A stretch of DNA of 64,000 nt from positions 62,001 to 126,000 of the forward strand of contig CASDRB010000012.1 of the NCBI GenBank assembly GCA_949283025.1. Reading direction: 5' to 3'. Under the pieces are notes generated by a model. The model ran no database searches. It was not told the origin of the DNA and saw nothing but the letters and a program-made list of their open reading frames with translations. Shown one piece after another: positions 52,999-63,686 of the stretch. This DNA is from an uncultured bacterium (GTDB taxonomy: Bacteria > Bacillota_I > Bacilli_A > RFN20 > CAG-826). The position numbers and the translations under genes were made by a program. Position 1 is the stretch's first letter. Each line of letters starts with the position of its first letter.

Positions 52999-53967
52999 TT
53001 AATCAAAGTTTTTAAAGCCTAAACCAATAGCGGCTAGTTTTTCTTTGATTTCTTTCAATGATTTTTTACCTAAGTTCTTAAATTTAATCATTTCTTCTTC
53101 AGTCTTTTCAGTTAATTCAAGAACAGTTTGAATACCGCCGCGTTTCAAGCAATTATAAGAACGAACAGATAAGTCTAATTCTTCAATCATCACATTTTCG
53201 TATTTATTTTCTTCTTGAACGACGACTTCTTTTTCAATATTAATATCGCGAGTAATTTCTTCTAAATTTAAATATTTAGAGAAATGGTCGACTAAAATTT
53301 TACTGGCAAGAGCCAATGCACTTTGCGGTGTGCAAGAACCATTAGTTTGAACTTCTAAAACTAAACGATCAAAACGAGAATCGTGACCAACACGAGCTGG
53401 TTCGACAGTATAAGATGCTTTGACAATAGGAGAATAATTACTATCAGTAGCAATTACTCCAACTGGCAAATGAGGATGTAAAACTTTGTTGTATTCATCG
53501 GTCACATAACCGCGACCGCATCTAGCATATAAAACAACTTGTAAATGTCCTCCATCGACGACATGAGCTAAAACAACATCGGAATTAACGACGCTGACAC
53601 CAGTTGGACAAACAATATCCTTGCCAGTGACAACTCTTGGACCATGAACATCAATGACTAATCGTTTATTTTCATCAGAGAAATTATCAAACTTTAAAAT
53701 TAAGTCTTTTAAATTTAAGATGATGGTCGCCACATCTTCTTCAATACCTTCTAAAGACGAGAACTCATGACGAGCACCATTAATCTCTACCGCATAGATG
53801 CTAGCACCTGGTAAAGATGATAATAAAACTCTTCTTAAGGCGTTGCCAACAGTGAGGCCAAATCCGCGGCTCAACGGTTCGATTACAAAGCGACCATGAT
53901 TTTCGTTGCCGTCATAATCGGCATGAGTGATGCTGAATTTTTCAAATGGATCTGGTAATTTAACCAT
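52999..53967 (-). CDS. rpoA: RNA polymerase alpha subunit
   Basis: 322 aa. N-terminal assembly domain with FVIEPLSRGFGLTVGNALRR near residue 27 and LLSSLPGASIYAVEINGARH near 48; C-terminal DNA-binding domain with LDLSVRSYNCLKRGGIQTVL near 265 and KNLGKKSLKEIKEKL near 298. Usual place between rpsK and rplQ. Confidence 0.99.
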   Translation of the reverse strand: MVKLPDPFEKFSITHADYDGNENHGRFVIEPLSRGFGLTVGNALRRVLLSSLPGASIYAVEINGARHEFSSLEGIEEDVATIILNLKDLILKFDNFSDENKRLVIDVHGPRVVTGKDIVCPTGVSVVNSDVVLAHVVDGGHLQVVLYARCGRGYVTDEYNKVLHPHLPVGVIATDSNYSPIVKASYTVEPARVGHDSRFDRLVLEVQTNGSCTPQSALALASKILVDHFSKYLNLEEITRDINIEKEVVVQEENKYENVMIEELDLSVRSYNCLKRGGIQTVLELTEKTEEEMIKFKNLGKKSLKEIKEKLAAIGLGFKNFD

Positions 53968-53988
53968 GCAATTAACCTCCTTGTTGAT

Positions 53989-54390
53989 TTATCGACGTGG
54001 TCTTTTTGGTGGACGGCAACCATTGTGAGGAATAGGTGTGCTATCCGTTATGGACAAAATTTGTAAACCAGCTACTGCTAAAGAGCGAATAGCACCTTCG
54101 CGTCCTGGACCCGGACCTTTGACATCAACATCAACTTGTCTAATGCCTTGATCAAAAGCGACTTTGCCACAAGCTTCGGCAGCTTGTTGAGCGGCAAATG
54201 GAGTCGATTTTTTAGAACCTTTATAACCTAAGGCGCCGGCACTTGACCAAGAAATAACATTTCCTTGTTCATCAGAAATAGTGACGATGGTGTTATTGAA
54301 AGTGGAATGAATGTGAGCAACGCCACGAGTAAACGAGCGTTTAATTTTCTTTTTTCTAGTTTTGCTAGATGTTTTCTTTGCTGCTGCCAT
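53989..54390 (-). CDS. rpsK: 30S ribosomal protein S11
   Basis: 133 aa. [20 protein letters not shown] near 25, [20 protein letters not shown] near 62, [17 protein letters not shown] near 88, and the end [14 protein letters not shown] are diagnostic. Confidence 0.99.
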   Translation of the reverse strand: MAAAKKTSSKTRKKKIKRSFTRGVAHIHSTFNNTIVTISDEQGNVISWSSAGALGYKGSKKSTPFAAQQAAEACGKVAFDQGIRQVDVDVKGPGPGREGAIRSLAVAGLQILSITDSTPIPHNGCRPPKRPRR

Positions 54391-54409
54391 AAACTACTTC
54401 TCCTTTCAA

Positions 54410-54787
54410 TTAACCTTGATTGGCTTGCTTTTTATTAGCGATGGTTTTGCGTGGTCCTTTGCGAGTGCGAGCATTGGTTTTAGTTCTTTGCCCACGAACT
54501 GGAAGGCCTTTGCGATGACGCAAACCACGATAGCAGCCAATTTCTTGCAATGTTTTGATATTTAAGGCGACTTCTCTTCTTAAATCACCTTCTAATTTAT
54601 AATTTGCTAATTCTGCACGAATCGCATTGAATTGATCATCTGTTAAATTTTTAACGATGGTTTGTTCATCTACTTTTGCAGCTTGACAAATCTTTTTTGC
54701 AGTTGTTTTGCCGATACCATAAATATAGGTAAGGGCGATTACGATATGTTTATCATTTGGAATATCTACACCAACAATACGTGCCAT
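54410..54787 (-). CDS. rpsM: 30S ribosomal protein S13
   Basis: 125 aa. [20 protein letters not shown] at the start, [20 protein letters not shown], and [20 protein letters not shown] then [17 protein letters not shown] at the basic tail. 19 nt after rpmJ's neighbour region, usual order. Confidence 0.99.
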   Translation of the reverse strand: MARIVGVDIPNDKHIVIALTYIYGIGKTTAKKICQAAKVDEQTIVKNLTDDQFNAIRAELANYKLEGDLRREVALNIKTLQEIGCYRGLRHRKGLPVRGQRTKTNARTRKGPRKTIANKKQANQG

Positions 54788-54806
54788 ATATTCTATTTCC
54801 TCCTAA

Positions 54807-54920
54807 TTAACCTTGTCTTTGTTTGTGCTTAGGATTAGAGCAGATGACCATTAATTTTCCATGTCTTCTGATAACTCTGCACTTAGGACAAATTGGTTTG
54901 ACTGAGGGTCTTACTTTCAT
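54807..54920 (-). CDS. rpmJ: 50S ribosomal protein L36
   Basis: 37 aa, below usual ORF cut-offs. Reads [17 protein letters not shown] then [20 protein letters not shown], with the zinc ligands Cys11, Cys14, Cys27 and His32, i.e. the zinc-binding (C+) form. Located between infA and rpsM as in all Bacilli; SD GGAAT-type stretch before the ATG. Confidence 0.97.
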   Translation of the reverse strand: MKVRPSVKPICPKCRVIRRHGKLMVICSNPKHKQRQG

Positions 54921-54942
54921 AAATAATTCCTCGACTTTCTTT

Positions 54943-55161
54943 TTATTTAAATCTAAATGTTATTCGGCCCCGTGTTAAATCATAAGGCGAAATTTCGACG
55001 GTAACTTTATCACCTGGTAGGATGCGAATGTAATTCATTCGGATTTTACCAGAAACGGTAGCCAATATTACAACGCCGTTTTCTAACTCAACCTTAAACA
55101 TTGCATTAGGAAGAGTTTCTTTAACAATCGCCTGAACTTCGATGACATCAACTTTTGACAT
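54943..55161 (-). CDS. infA: Translation initiation factor IF-1
   Basis: 72 aa from the ATG at 55161, the standard size; an upstream open frame inside map adds 31 residues that do not resemble IF-1. OB-fold segments [40 protein letters not shown] and [14 protein letters not shown] cover almost the whole protein. Overlaps the end of map by 14 nt. Confidence 0.97.
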   Translation of the reverse strand: MSKVDVIEVQAIVKETLPNAMFKVELENGVVILATVSGKIRMNYIRILPGDKVTVEISPYDLTRGRITFRFK

Positions 55162-55927
55162 TATTAATTTTTTCTCCTTCGTAGGTGGTGAGAACCTCGT
55201 ATCCGTCGCTAGTGACGACAATGGTGTTTTCATAATGAGCAGATAATTTCCCATCTCTCATTTTGACTGTCCATTCATCAGGAAGGACACGCGTTTGATG
55301 CTTTCCAGATGCTACCATCGGTTCGATAGCTAAGCACATTCCTTCTAATAAAATTGGCCCAGTCCCTGCTTTACCATAATTAGGAATCATAGGATCTTCA
55401 TGAAGGTGCGTGCCAATGCCATGTCCAGTATAATCGCGCGGAATTGAATAGCCGTGGCTTTCATTATACTGTTGAATAGCGTTAGAAACATCGCCAAGTC
55501 GAATTCCTGGTTTGATTTTAGAAACACCATACCAGAAACTTTCTTCGGTCACTTTCATTAATCTAGCTGCTTCATCGCTCACTTGCCCAACAGGATAAGT
55601 GCGACAAGCATCACCACAATAACCATTATATGTTGCGCCGACATCTAATGATACGATGTCGCCTTCTTTTAAAATAACTTTTTTAGAAGGAATACCATGA
55701 ATTAAAGTTTCGTTGATAGAGACGCATATCGCTCCAGGGAACCCCCCATAACCTTTAAAAGTTGGGGTGGCTCCTTGAGAACGAATAATATTTTCGGCAA
55801 TATCAGCGAGCTCTTGAGTTGATACACCAGGTTTGATATGAGGTTGTATTCCCTTAAAAACACTAGCCACAATCGCCCCTGCCTTACGCATCAATTCAAT
55901 TTCACGTTTTGACTTGCACTCAATCAT
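55148..55927 (-). CDS. map: Methionine aminopeptidase, type I
   Basis: 259 aa. Metal ligands in [20 protein letters not shown] near 95, [18 protein letters not shown] near 170, [15 protein letters not shown] near 200, and [17 protein letters not shown] near 233. 2 nt after adk. Removes the initiator Met from nascent proteins. Confidence 0.98.
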   Translation of the reverse strand: MIECKSKREIELMRKAGAIVASVFKGIQPHIKPGVSTQELADIAENIIRSQGATPTFKGYGGFPGAICVSINETLIHGIPSKKVILKEGDIVSLDVGATYNGYCGDACRTYPVGQVSDEAARLMKVTEESFWYGVSKIKPGIRLGDVSNAIQQYNESHGYSIPRDYTGHGIGTHLHEDPMIPNYGKAGTGPILLEGMCLAIEPMVASGKHQTRVLPDEWTVKMRDGKLSAHYENTIVVTSDGYEVLTTYEGEKINNVKS

Positions 55928-55929
55928 GA

Positions 55930-56586
55930 TTATTTTTGACCTCTGATTAATTTAGTTAAGTCATCGAATAATACGTCGCTGCCAATTGAACCATCAAAGG
56001 TTTTTAACAATCCCTTATTTTGATAATAATCAAGCAAAGGTTTTGTTTGATTGACATAATGGCCTAACCGAACTTCTAATGCGTCTTTATTATCATCTTT
56101 TCGTTGATATAAAGGCCCACCACAAATATCGCATACACCATCAACTTTTGGCTTCATAGTATCGACATGATATGGAGCGCCACAATTTTTGCAAACACGG
56201 CGCCCTGAAATTCGACGTATCAATTCGTTTTTGTCGCAATCAATATTGATTACAACGTCAATTGGTCTTGAGATTTCTTGGCCAATTTTTTCTAAAGCTT
56301 CAGCTTGAGGAATAGTTCTTGGAAAGCCATCCAACAAGAATCCGCTAGCACAATCTTCCATCGCTAAACGTTCTTTAACGATACCGATTGTTACTTCATC
56401 TGGAACCAAATCACCTCGATTGATGTAACTTTGAGCCATTAAGCCCAATTCAGTGCCAGCTTTAATTGCATCTCTAAACATATCACCAGTAGAAATATGA
56501 ACAAGATTGAATTCGCTGACTAATTTTTTAGCTTGCGTCCCTTTTCCAGCACCTGGAGGACCCATAAGAATTATATTCTTCAACAT
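55930..56586 (-). CDS. adk: Adenylate kinase, zinc-binding long form
   Basis: 218 aa. P-loop MGPPGAGKGTQAKKL near residue 8, LDGFPRTIPQAEAL near 84, and the lid with four Cys (CKNCG near 130, CDICGG near 150), so a structural Zn is expected as in Gram-positive enzymes. Overlaps secY by 1 nt (TAATG). Confidence 0.98.
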   Translation of the reverse strand: MLKNIILMGPPGAGKGTQAKKLVSEFNLVHISTGDMFRDAIKAGTELGLMAQSYINRGDLVPDEVTIGIVKERLAMEDCASGFLLDGFPRTIPQAEALEKIGQEISRPIDVVINIDCDKNELIRRISGRRVCKNCGAPYHVDTMKPKVDGVCDICGGPLYQRKDDNKDALEVRLGHYVNQTKPLLDYYQNKGLLKTFDGSIGSDVLFDDLTKLIRGQK

Positions 56587-57974
56587 TAATTTGCACCTCC
56601 ACCAGCAATAACTTCATCAAATGACTTACCAGCTAGTAAACCATCAATTTGGTTATTTAATTCTAAGGCGACGCCAACGACGATAATTAAACCAGTACCG
56701 CCTAAAGCTAATGATGTTTCGTTTCCAAAAATTCCAGATAAAGTCAAAACGACAGGTAAGGCTGCGATAAATGTTAATGATAAAGCACCAATAACACAAA
56801 TGCGATTTAACACTTTTCGAACATAGCGTTCGGTTTCATTTCCTGGACGGATGCCTGGAATATAACTGCCATTTTTTTGGAAATTTTCAGCCAATTGTTG
56901 AGGGTTAATCGTGATATTAGAATAAAAGAACGTAAAGAATAATATCAAGATAATATAAATGATTAAACCCCATGGCATGCCCCATGTTGTTCCGTTGACT
57001 CCTGGCATTTGATATAAACTTTGAGTTGAAAATATATTCAACCACTCAGCGCTTGTCAAATTCGGATCAATGAAGGCAACAATAACAGATGGCGCCATCA
57101 ATATTGACGAAGCAAAGATGACAGGGATAACTCCAGCTGGATTTAATTTAATCGGCAAGAAGCTAGCCTTGGCCATCGATTGAGTTTGACCGCCAGATTT
57201 TCCAGAATGTTGAACAGGAATCTTACGTTTGGCCAATTCAATATAAACAACAAAGGCAATTATTAACACGAAGACAAGAATATACAACAAGAATTGGAAA
57301 ATTCCGGTTAATTCATTACCTGTACCCCATTGTGTCATAACCCATTTTTGGAAAGCGACAACGATTTGTTGTGGCAATGAGACAACAATACCAGCAAAGA
57401 TAATCATAGAAATACCGTTGCCAATACCTTTGACAGAAATTTGATCGCCAAGCCACATGACGACCATAGAACCCGCCATCATAACAATGACAAGATAAAT
57501 GTAGCCAAGCCATTCAAGTTGAGATCCTAATGTATCTAACAATGTAAACGTGATACCTTCTCCCATTGAACCGCTTTGCAAAGTACGAATGATACCATAT
57601 GCTTGAACAGCTCCTAAAAGAAGTGTCAAATATCTGGTAGCCATATCTATCTTTTTACGGCCATATTGACCTTGCCTTTTTAATTCACTTAAAGCTGGCA
57701 AGACATCGGTCGATAAAAGTTGAATAATAATTTGAGCCGTGATATAAGGCGATACGCCAAGAGCAAAGATAGAAAATGTTTGCAATGTGCCACCGCCTAA
57801 CATATTCATCAATGATAAGGCATTATTGCCTTGAAGTGAATCTTTAAGACCGCTAGCATCAACACCTGGAACGGTAATCAAGGCTCCGATTCTAAAGACA
57901 AATAGAATCATGATGGTAAAGAAGATTCTATTCATAATCTCCTTATTTTTTAAAATGGAGAGAATCTTCTTCAT
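56586..57974 (-). CDS. secY: Preprotein translocase subunit SecY
   Basis: 462 aa with 10 transmembrane helices, somewhat longer than Bacillus SecY (431). FRIGALITVPGVDASGL near 26 (TM1/plug), SIFALGVSPYITAQIIIQLL near 70, KGIGNGISMIIFAGIVVSLP near 180, GSYIPGIRPGNETERYV near 369. Start overlaps nothing; it follows rplO by 1 nt. Confidence 0.98.
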   Translation of the reverse strand: MKKILSILKNKEIMNRIFFTIMILFVFRIGALITVPGVDASGLKDSLQGNNALSLMNMLGGGTLQTFSIFALGVSPYITAQIIIQLLSTDVLPALSELKRQGQYGRKKIDMATRYLTLLLGAVQAYGIIRTLQSGSMGEGITFTLLDTLGSQLEWLGYIYLVIVMMAGSMVVMWLGDQISVKGIGNGISMIIFAGIVVSLPQQIVVAFQKWVMTQWGTGNELTGIFQFLLYILVFVLIIAFVVYIELAKRKIPVQHSGKSGGQTQSMAKASFLPIKLNPAGVIPVIFASSILMAPSVIVAFIDPNLTSAEWLNIFSTQSLYQMPGVNGTTWGMPWGLIIYIILILFFTFFYSNITINPQQLAENFQKNGSYIPGIRPGNETERYVRKVLNRICVIGALSLTFIAALPVVLTLSGIFGNETSLALGGTGLIIVVGVALELNNQIDGLLAGKSFDEVIAGGGAN

Positions 57975-57975
57975 A

Positions 57976-58416
57976 TTAGATTACCTCAGCTTTTCCACCT
58001 GCTTTTTCAATCGCTTCAACGGCAGATTTTGAAAATTTATTAGCTTGAACTGTTAATTTAACAGTCAATTCACCATTTCCTAAAATTTTAACGCCGTCAA
58101 ATTCTTTGCGGACTAAACCACTTTCGACTAATAAAGCTGGGGTGACAACTGTTCCTTCTTTAAATTTATTCAAAGAAGCGATGTTCACGATAGCATATTC
58201 ATTGTGGTTAATATTATTAAATCCACGTTTTGGCAAACGACGATAGATGGGCATTTGACCACCTTCGAATCCTAAACGGACACCGCCGCTAGTTCTAGCA
58301 TTTTGACCTTTTTGACCACGGCCAGAAGTCTTTCCGTTGCCAGATCCAACACCGCGACCAACGCGGAAGTTTTTATTTCTAGAACCTTGTGTTGCTTCGA
58401 GTTCATGCAGTTTCAT
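57976..58416 (-). CDS. rplO: 50S ribosomal protein L15
   Basis: 146 aa, usual length. [20 protein letters not shown] near 19, [20 protein letters not shown] near 47. 38 nt after rpsE, with no room for rpmD (L30), which lies between these two genes in most Bacilli. Confidence 0.98.
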   Translation of the reverse strand: MKLHELEATQGSRNKNFRVGRGVGSGNGKTSGRGQKGQNARTSGGVRLGFEGGQMPIYRRLPKRGFNNINHNEYAIVNIASLNKFKEGTVVTPALLVESGLVRKEFDGVKILGNGELTVKLTVQANKFSKSAVEAIEKAGGKAEVI

Positions 58417-58454
58417 ATTTACACCTCCTATACTAAATTATAATTATCTTTACT

Positions 58455-59078
58455 TTATTTACCACGTAAAGCCATGACTTCACTATAGGTGTGTAAACTT
58501 TCAAGACCTTGATTAGTAGCTCTAATAATGTTGATTGGAGCGCGGCTACCATAAACTTTTGAACAAACGTTTCTAACGCCTGCCAATTCTAAGATAGCAC
58601 GAACTGGACCACCGGCAATGATACCAGTACCTTCAGGAGCGGATTTTAGATAAACTGAGCAAGCGCCAAATTTACCAACCACTTCATGGGCTAAAGTACC
58701 GGTTTTAGTAATGTGAATAGTAAACATATTCTTTTTAGCAGCCTCTAATGCTTTTTTAATTGCATCTGGGACTTCACCAGCTTTGCCAGTTCCAAATCCA
58801 TAATTTCCTTTGCCATCACCGACGACGACAAGAGCAGAGAATTTCATGCGGCGGCCACCTTTAACGGTTTTGCAAACACGATTGATAGCAACAACTCTTT
58901 CCTCGTATTCTTTTTTATCTCGTTCACCGCGATTGAAACGTCTTTCTCCTTTTTTAGCGCCGTCGCGACGTGGACGACGATCGCCGCGTGGAGCGCGATT
59001 TTCAGTTGGTTTATTTTCTTCAGTTTTAGGAGCTTCATTAGTCGCTTCGCTAGCGACATTTAATTCTTTTTCTTCCAT
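58455..59078 (-). CDS. rpsE: 30S ribosomal protein S5 with N-terminal charged extension
   Basis: 207 aa; Bacillus S5 is 166. The extra N-terminal 45 residues are Glu/Asn-rich, then Arg/Lys-rich ([19 protein letters not shown]), before the normal start around [20 protein letters not shown]. Core motifs [20 protein letters not shown] and [19 protein letters not shown] are intact. SD GGAGG supports the long form. Confidence 0.97.
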   Translation of the reverse strand: MEEKELNVASEATNEAPKTEENKPTENRAPRGDRRPRRDGAKKGERRFNRGERDKKEYEERVVAINRVCKTVKGGRRMKFSALVVVGDGKGNYGFGTGKAGEVPDAIKKALEAAKKNMFTIHITKTGTLAHEVVGKFGACSVYLKSAPEGTGIIAGGPVRAILELAGVRNVCSKVYGSRAPINIIRATNQGLESLHTYSEVMALRGK

Positions 59079-59093
59079 GCAGTATTATTCCTC

Positions 59094-59459
59094 CTAGAAT
59101 TTCAAGCCGCTATTGCGAGCAGCTTCAGCAAGAGCTTTGATACGGCCATGGTAGATATAACCAGAACGATCAAAGACGACATTTTCAATTTTTAAAGCTA
59201 ATGCTTTTTTAGCGATATCTTCGCCAACTTTAGCAGCAGCTTCAATATTTGAACCATTTGCTAATTTAAGGGCGACTGAAGAAGATGAAGCCAAAGTTGT
59301 TCCTTTAACATCATCAATCAATTGAACTTCAATGTGTTTATTTGAACGATAGACACATAAACGTGGAAGAGTTGGAACACAAGATGCGCCGAACAATTTA
59401 GCGCGAACACGTTTGTGACGACGAATGCGAGCAACGTTTTTAGATTCTTTTTTAATCAT
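59094..59459 (-). CDS. rplR: 50S ribosomal protein L18
   Basis: 121 aa. [20 protein letters not shown] at the start, [18 protein letters not shown], and [20 protein letters not shown] at the C-terminal end where 5S rRNA is bound. Confidence 0.98.
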   Translation of the reverse strand: MIKKESKNVARIRRHKRVRAKLFGASCVPTLPRLCVYRSNKHIEVQLIDDVKGTTLASSSSVALKLANGSNIEAAAKVGEDIAKKALALKIENVVFDRSGYIYHGRIKALAEAARNSGLKF

Positions 59460-59473
59460 GCATCTTTACCTCC

Positions 59474-60031
59474 TTATTTCTTTCCACCGGCAGCACGTTT
59501 GCCTTCTTTTAAGATGATACGTTCACCTTTATATCTAATACCTTTACCTAAGTAAGGTTCTGGACGACGAACTTCTCTAATGCGTGCTGCAGTTTGACCA
59601 ACTGCTTGTTTATCAATACCAGAAACGGTGATTTCTGGCTTGTTATTAACTTGTGCTACGCTAATTTTAACACCAGCATCTGGATGAATGGTAACGGTGT
59701 GAGAATAGCCCGCCGATAAAACAATCGACTCGCCTTGCATAACAGCCTTGTAACCAATACCTTCCATTTGCAATATTTTAGTATATCCATCATGGACACC
59801 AACTATAGCGTTATGTAAGTTAGCGCGACTAGTACCATGATTTTGTTTAACTTGTTTGGTATCGTTTTGACGAATTACTTTAATTTCATTTCCGTTTAAT
59901 TGAGCTTCAATACCATGATTTAAAGTAACGGTTAATGTTCCTTTTGCACCTTGACAAGTCACATTTGAACCATCAATGGTAACTTTGACACCTTCTGGGA
60001 CGATAATAATTTTGTTTCCAATACGTGACAT
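59474..60031 (-). CDS. rplF: 50S ribosomal protein L6
   Basis: 185 aa. MSRIGNKIIIVPEGVKVTID at the start, VGVHDGYTKILQMEGIGYKA near 80, ISGIDKQ-type VSGIDKQAVGQTAARIREVR near 148, and PEPYLGKGIRYKGERIILKE near the end. Confidence 0.98.
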   Translation of the reverse strand: MSRIGNKIIIVPEGVKVTIDGSNVTCQGAKGTLTVTLNHGIEAQLNGNEIKVIRQNDTKQVKQNHGTSRANLHNAIVGVHDGYTKILQMEGIGYKAVMQGESIVLSAGYSHTVTIHPDAGVKISVAQVNNKPEITVSGIDKQAVGQTAARIREVRRPEPYLGKGIRYKGERIILKEGKRAAGGKK

Positions 60032-60045
60032 AAATAATTATCCTC

Positions 60046-60438
60046 CTACCAAACATAGGCGAGAATTTCGCCACCAATTCCTAATGTTTTAGCTTGAGTG
60101 CCAGTCATCACACCTTTTGAAGTGGAGATGATAGCAATGCCTAAGCCTTTTAAAACGGTAGGAATATTTGCACAGCCAACGTTGACGCGTAAACCTGGTT
60201 TAGAAATTTTCTTTAATCCAGAAATAACACGAGTGCCATTGGCAGCGTATTTTAAATTGATTGTCAATTCTTTTTTAGCATCACCTTCAACTGCATAGTC
60301 AACGATGAAGCCTTCTTCTTTTAAGATTTTCGCAATTTCCACTTTCATCTTGCTGGAAGGCATCTTAACGCTTTCTAAGCGAAGTTGATTGGCGTTGCGA
60401 ATGCGGGTAAGCATATCCGCGATTGGATCTGTCATCAT
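60046..60438 (-). CDS. rpsH: 30S ribosomal protein S8
   Basis: 130 aa. [20 protein letters not shown] near the start, [19 protein letters not shown], and [20 protein letters not shown] at the rRNA-binding C-terminus. Two adjacent ATG codons (60438, 60435) could start it. Confidence 0.98.
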   Translation of the reverse strand: MMTDPIADMLTRIRNANQLRLESVKMPSSKMKVEIAKILKEEGFIVDYAVEGDAKKELTINLKYAANGTRVISGLKKISKPGLRVNVGCANIPTVLKGLGIAIISTSKGVMTGTQAKTLGIGGEILAYVW

Positions 60439-60457
60439 ACGTTAAGTTTCCTCCTTT

Positions 60458-60643
60458 TTACCAAGATGATTTTTTCATGCCAGGAATTTCACCTTTATAT
60501 GCTAATTCTCTTAAGCAAATGCGGCATAAATGGAATTTAGAATAGACAGCGTGAGGACGTCCGCAACGTTCACAACGAGTATATTCTCTGACCTTAAATT
60601 TTTGTGGTCTAGCGCAACGAATTTTTTTACTTGTCTTTGCCAT
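60458..60643 (-). CDS. rpsN: 30S ribosomal protein S14, type Z (zinc-binding)
   Basis: 61 aa. [20 protein letters not shown] (about 24-43) gives the C-x2-C...C-x2-C zinc site, so this is the short zinc form normal in Bacilli. Ends [12 protein letters not shown]. Confidence 0.98.
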   Translation of the reverse strand: MAKTSKKIRCARPQKFKVREYTRCERCGRPHAVYSKFHLCRICLRELAYKGEIPGMKKSSW

Positions 60644-60657
60644 TTCGGACTCCTTTC

Positions 60658-61308
60658 TTATTTAGCAAACGGCATGCCTAATAATGTCAATAAGGCAAAC
60701 GCTTCTTCATCAGTGTTAGCAGATGTGACAATAACAATGTCCATACCTCTAATTTTACTGACTTTATCATAATCAATTTCTGGGAAAATCAATTGTTCTT
60801 TTACACCAAGTGTATAGTTGCCACGTCCATCAAAAGCATTAGGATTGACGCCGCGGAAGTCACGAACGCGTGGCAAGGCGATAGAAACTAATTTATCATA
60901 AAATTCATACATTCTTGTTCCGCGTAAAGTAACTTTACAACCGATTTCTTGACCAGCTCTTAACTTATAATTAGCGATTGATTTTTTAGCTTTAGTAACT
61001 ACTGGATGTTGGCCAGCAATAAGAGATAACTCATTGACGGCTTCTTCTAAACGTTTTCCGTCAGTTAAAGCATCACCAACACCAATATTAATTACTATTT
61101 TTTTGATTTCTGGCACTTGCATGACGGAAGTGTAATTAAATTTTTCCATCAGTGCTTTTTTAATTTCAGAATCATATTTAGCTTTGACGCGGTTGACGCG
61201 ATTAGCTTCAGGAGCGACAGTGGTTTTGGTTTCGCTCACCGTTTCGGCCTTTTTAGCCTTAGCAGCTGCTGGTTTTTTAGCAGTCGCGGTTTTCTTTTCT
61301 TCTGCCAT
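60658..61308 (-). CDS. rplE: 50S ribosomal protein L5 with Ala/Lys-rich N-terminal extension
   Basis: 216 aa; most L5 proteins are about 179. The first 36 residues ([18 protein letters not shown] and following) are low-complexity; the standard protein starts near [20 protein letters not shown]. Core motifs [38 protein letters not shown]-type segment, and [20 protein letters not shown] are intact. SD GGAGG 4-5 nt before the ATG at 61308 supports the long form. Confidence 0.97.
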   Translation of the reverse strand: MAEEKKTATAKKPAAAKAKKAETVSETKTTVAPEANRVNRVKAKYDSEIKKALMEKFNYTSVMQVPEIKKIVINIGVGDALTDGKRLEEAVNELSLIAGQHPVVTKAKKSIANYKLRAGQEIGCKVTLRGTRMYEFYDKLVSIALPRVRDFRGVNPNAFDGRGNYTLGVKEQLIFPEIDYDKVSKIRGMDIVIVTSANTDEEAFALLTLLGMPFAK

Positions 61309-61321
61309 ATGTCCCTCCTTA

Positions 61322-61627
61322 TTAGATTACTGAGCCACTAGCTTTGGTGACTCTTACTTTTTTACCTTTGACTTCTTTATGTCCAACACGGGTTGGTTTT
61401 TTAGTCTTAGGATCAACTAACATCACATTGGAAACATGAATTGGAGCATAAACTTCAACAATGCTTCCCTCTGGATTTTTTTGTGATGGTTTTTTATGTT
61501 TTTTGCGAACATTGATATTTTCGACGACGACTTTGTCGAGTTTAGGATACACAACTTGGACGACGCCTTCTTTGCCCTTATCACGGCCAGCGATGACAAT
61601 AACTTTGTCGCCTTTTTTGATATTCAT
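61322..61627 (-). CDS. rplX: 50S ribosomal protein L24
   Basis: 101 aa from [20 protein letters not shown] (ATG 61627, GGAGG 8 nt upstream); the longer frame lies in rplN. KOW motif [19 protein letters not shown] near 7 and [20 protein letters not shown] near 35. Confidence 0.98.
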   Translation of the reverse strand: MNIKKGDKVIVIAGRDKGKEGVVQVVYPKLDKVVVENINVRKKHKKPSQKNPEGSIVEVYAPIHVSNVMLVDPKTKKPTRVGHKEVKGKKVRVTKASGSVI

Positions 61628-61640
61628 ATCGCTTTCCTCC

Positions 61641-62018
61641 TTATAAGACTTCAAGGGCGAGAGAGACAATCTTCATGAATCCTTCTTCGCCTTTTTCTCT
61701 TAATTCACGTGCAACAGGACCAAAGACACGAGTTCCGATAGGCGCCTTGTCATCATTAATAATTACAACGGCGTTATCATCGAAACGAATCGTCGATCCA
61801 TCAGCTCTTTGAATTGGATATTTAGTTCTGACAATAACTGCTTTAACTACATCGCCTTTTTTGACTTTGCCGTTTGGAATAGCGTCTTTAACAGCGCACA
61901 AGACGACATCCCCGACGCTAGCAGATTTACGATGTGATCCACCATATAAGCGGAACGCACGTACGCTACGGGCACCCGAATTATCAGCAACAACAAGATT
62001 TGTTTCAGTTTGAATCAT
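61641..62018 (-). CDS. rplN: 50S ribosomal protein L14
   Basis: 125 aa, 3 longer than usual. [20 protein letters not shown] at the start, [20 protein letters not shown] near 57, and [20 protein letters not shown] near 98. Confidence 0.98.
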   Translation of the reverse strand: MIQTETNLVVADNSGARSVRAFRLYGGSHRKSASVGDVVLCAVKDAIPNGKVKKGDVVKAVIVRTKYPIQRADGSTIRFDDNAVVIINDDKAPIGTRVFGPVARELREKGEEGFMKIVSLALEVL

Positions 62019-62020
62019 AC

Positions 62021-62359
62021 TTATTCGCCCTCCTTAGCATCATTTGCAATTTCGCCAGACAAAATTTCTTCTTTTAATTCTGCCTCAGCTTCTTTAACAG
62101 ACATTTCGGCCTTTTTATCAATGGAAACCAAGCGGAAACGTTTGGTAGCAGATAAAGGTCTAGTGCCCATAATGGTGACAGTATCACCAACTTTGGCAGT
62201 ATTTAATTCATCGTGAACATAATATTTTTTACGATATTTGACACGTTTACCATATTTTTTATCTTTTTTGTGGGTTTCAACAAGGACGACAATGGTTTTA
62301 TCGTTTTTGTTTGAGATGACGACGCCTTGAATGACGTTGCGGTGATTTCTTTCTAACAT
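62021..62359 (-). CDS. rpsQ: 30S ribosomal protein S17 with acidic C-terminal extension
   Basis: 112 aa, versus about 87 in Bacillus. Core: [20 protein letters not shown], then [20 protein letters not shown] and [20 protein letters not shown]. The last 27 residues are Glu/Ala-rich ([20 protein letters not shown]) and not part of the usual fold. Confidence 0.97.
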   Translation of the reverse strand: MLERNHRNVIQGVVISNKNDKTIVVLVETHKKDKKYGKRVKYRKKYYVHDELNTAKVGDTVTIMGTRPLSATKRFRLVSIDKKAEMSVKEAEAELKEEILSGEIANDAKEGE

Positions 62360-62373
62360 ATCATTGCTCCTCC

Positions 62374-62580
62374 TTATTTTTTAACATTGATGTTTAATTC
62401 GCGTTCTCTTAATACCATTAAGCAACGCGCGATGTCTTTTCTGACGCGAGTGACTTCTTCACCATGTTCTAAAGCACCCACAGCTTTTTTACGGCGAAGT
62501 TCGAAGAGCTGTTCTTTAAGCTCATAAACTTTGGTGTTTAATTCGCCAGTCGACATCTCACGGATTTCGTTGAGTTTCAT
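62374..62580 (-). CDS. rpmC: 50S ribosomal protein L29
   Basis: 68 aa from [20 protein letters not shown] (ATG 62580, 2 nt after rplP; GGAG upstream). [19 protein letters not shown] and [18 protein letters not shown] complete the two-helix fold. Confidence 0.97.
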   Translation of the reverse strand: MKLNEIREMSTGELNTKVYELKEQLFELRRKKAVGALEHGEEVTRVRKDIARCLMVLRERELNINVKK

Positions 62581-62582
62581 CG

Positions 62583-62996
62583 TTATTTGCTCTCCTTTAC
62601 TACCACTTTGCATTTAATTGGAAGTTTATACGCGGCTAAGCGCAAAGCTTCACGAGCAGTTGCTTCTGGAACACCGCCAATTTCAAACATAACGCGACCA
62701 GTTTTGACAACTGCAACCCATTTTTCTGGGCTACCTTTACCAGAACCCATACGAGTTCCAGCTGCTTTTACGGTTTTGCCAATATGTGGGAAAATGCGAA
62801 TCCACACTTGACCAGAACGATTAGTATATCTTGATAAAACGATACGAGCTGCTTCAATTTGATTAGCAGTAATCCAAGCACCTTCTGCAGCTTGCAAACC
62901 GAATTCACCAAAGTCGACTTTATTGCCAGCTTTAGATTTGCCTTCGTAATAGACACGATGAGGACGACGGTATTTTACTCTTTTTGGTTGTAACAT
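62583..62996 (-). CDS. rplP: 50S ribosomal protein L16
   Basis: 137 aa. [20 protein letters not shown] at the start, [20 protein letters not shown] near 31, [20 protein letters not shown] near 82. Trp codons here are TGG, which argues against the Mycoplasma code. Start overlaps rpsC by 1 nt. Confidence 0.98.
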   Translation of the reverse strand: MLQPKRVKYRRPHRVYYEGKSKAGNKVDFGEFGLQAAEGAWITANQIEAARIVLSRYTNRSGQVWIRIFPHIGKTVKAAGTRMGSGKGSPEKWVAVVKTGRVMFEIGGVPEATAREALRLAAYKLPIKCKVVVKESK

Positions 62997-63673
62997 TATT
63001 TGTCTCCTCCTTTATCTTGAGATTTGACGCTAGGACGAATTTCGCCACGGCAGATCCAAACTTTCACACCAATACGACCATAGGTCGTAGCAGCTTCAGC
63101 AACAGCATAGTCGATGTCGCTTCTTAATGTATGTAAAGGGATAATGCCTTCTTTATAGCCTTCGCTTCTAGCAATTTCAGCTCCACCTAAACGACCAGAG
63201 ACCAAGGTACGGCAACCTTTAGCACCAGCTTTGCGAACGCGTTGAATAGCTTTCTTTTGAGCAGTTCTGAAACTAGCGCGTTCTTCTAATTGTTTAGCGA
63301 TGCTTTGAGCAACTAATGTAGCATCTAAATCAGGTTGTTTGACTTCGACAACATCAACACGTAAGTTGCCATCTTTAACTAATTTTGATAATTCATTCTT
63401 AATTTTGTTGATGTTTGCACCTTCTTGTCCGATAACCACACCAGGACGAGCGACAAACACCATGACAACGACATTGTTACCTTTATCGGTTTTTTGTCTT
63501 TCGATTTCGACATGAGACAACATCGCATCTTTTAATTCTTTGATGAGATATTCGCGGATTTTAATATCTTCATTCAAGAAGACATGGAATTGTTGATCGT
63601 TAGCATACCAACGCGATGTCCAATTACGGTTGACGCCAACACGCATACCGACTGGATTAACTTTTTGACCCAT
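62996..63673 (-). CDS. rpsC: 30S ribosomal protein S3
   Basis: 225 aa. [20 protein letters not shown] at the start, KH motif [20 protein letters not shown] near 78, and [20 protein letters not shown] near 155 then [14 protein letters not shown]. 13 nt after rplV. Confidence 0.98.
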   Translation of the reverse strand: MGQKVNPVGMRVGVNRNWTSRWYANDQQFHVFLNEDIKIREYLIKELKDAMLSHVEIERQKTDKGNNVVVMVFVARPGVVIGQEGANINKIKNELSKLVKDGNLRVDVVEVKQPDLDATLVAQSIAKQLEERASFRTAQKKAIQRVRKAGAKGCRTLVSGRLGGAEIARSEGYKEGIIPLHTLRSDIDYAVAEAATTYGRIGVKVWICRGEIRPSVKSQDKGGDK

Positions 63674-63686
63674 TGTTTTTCCCTCC

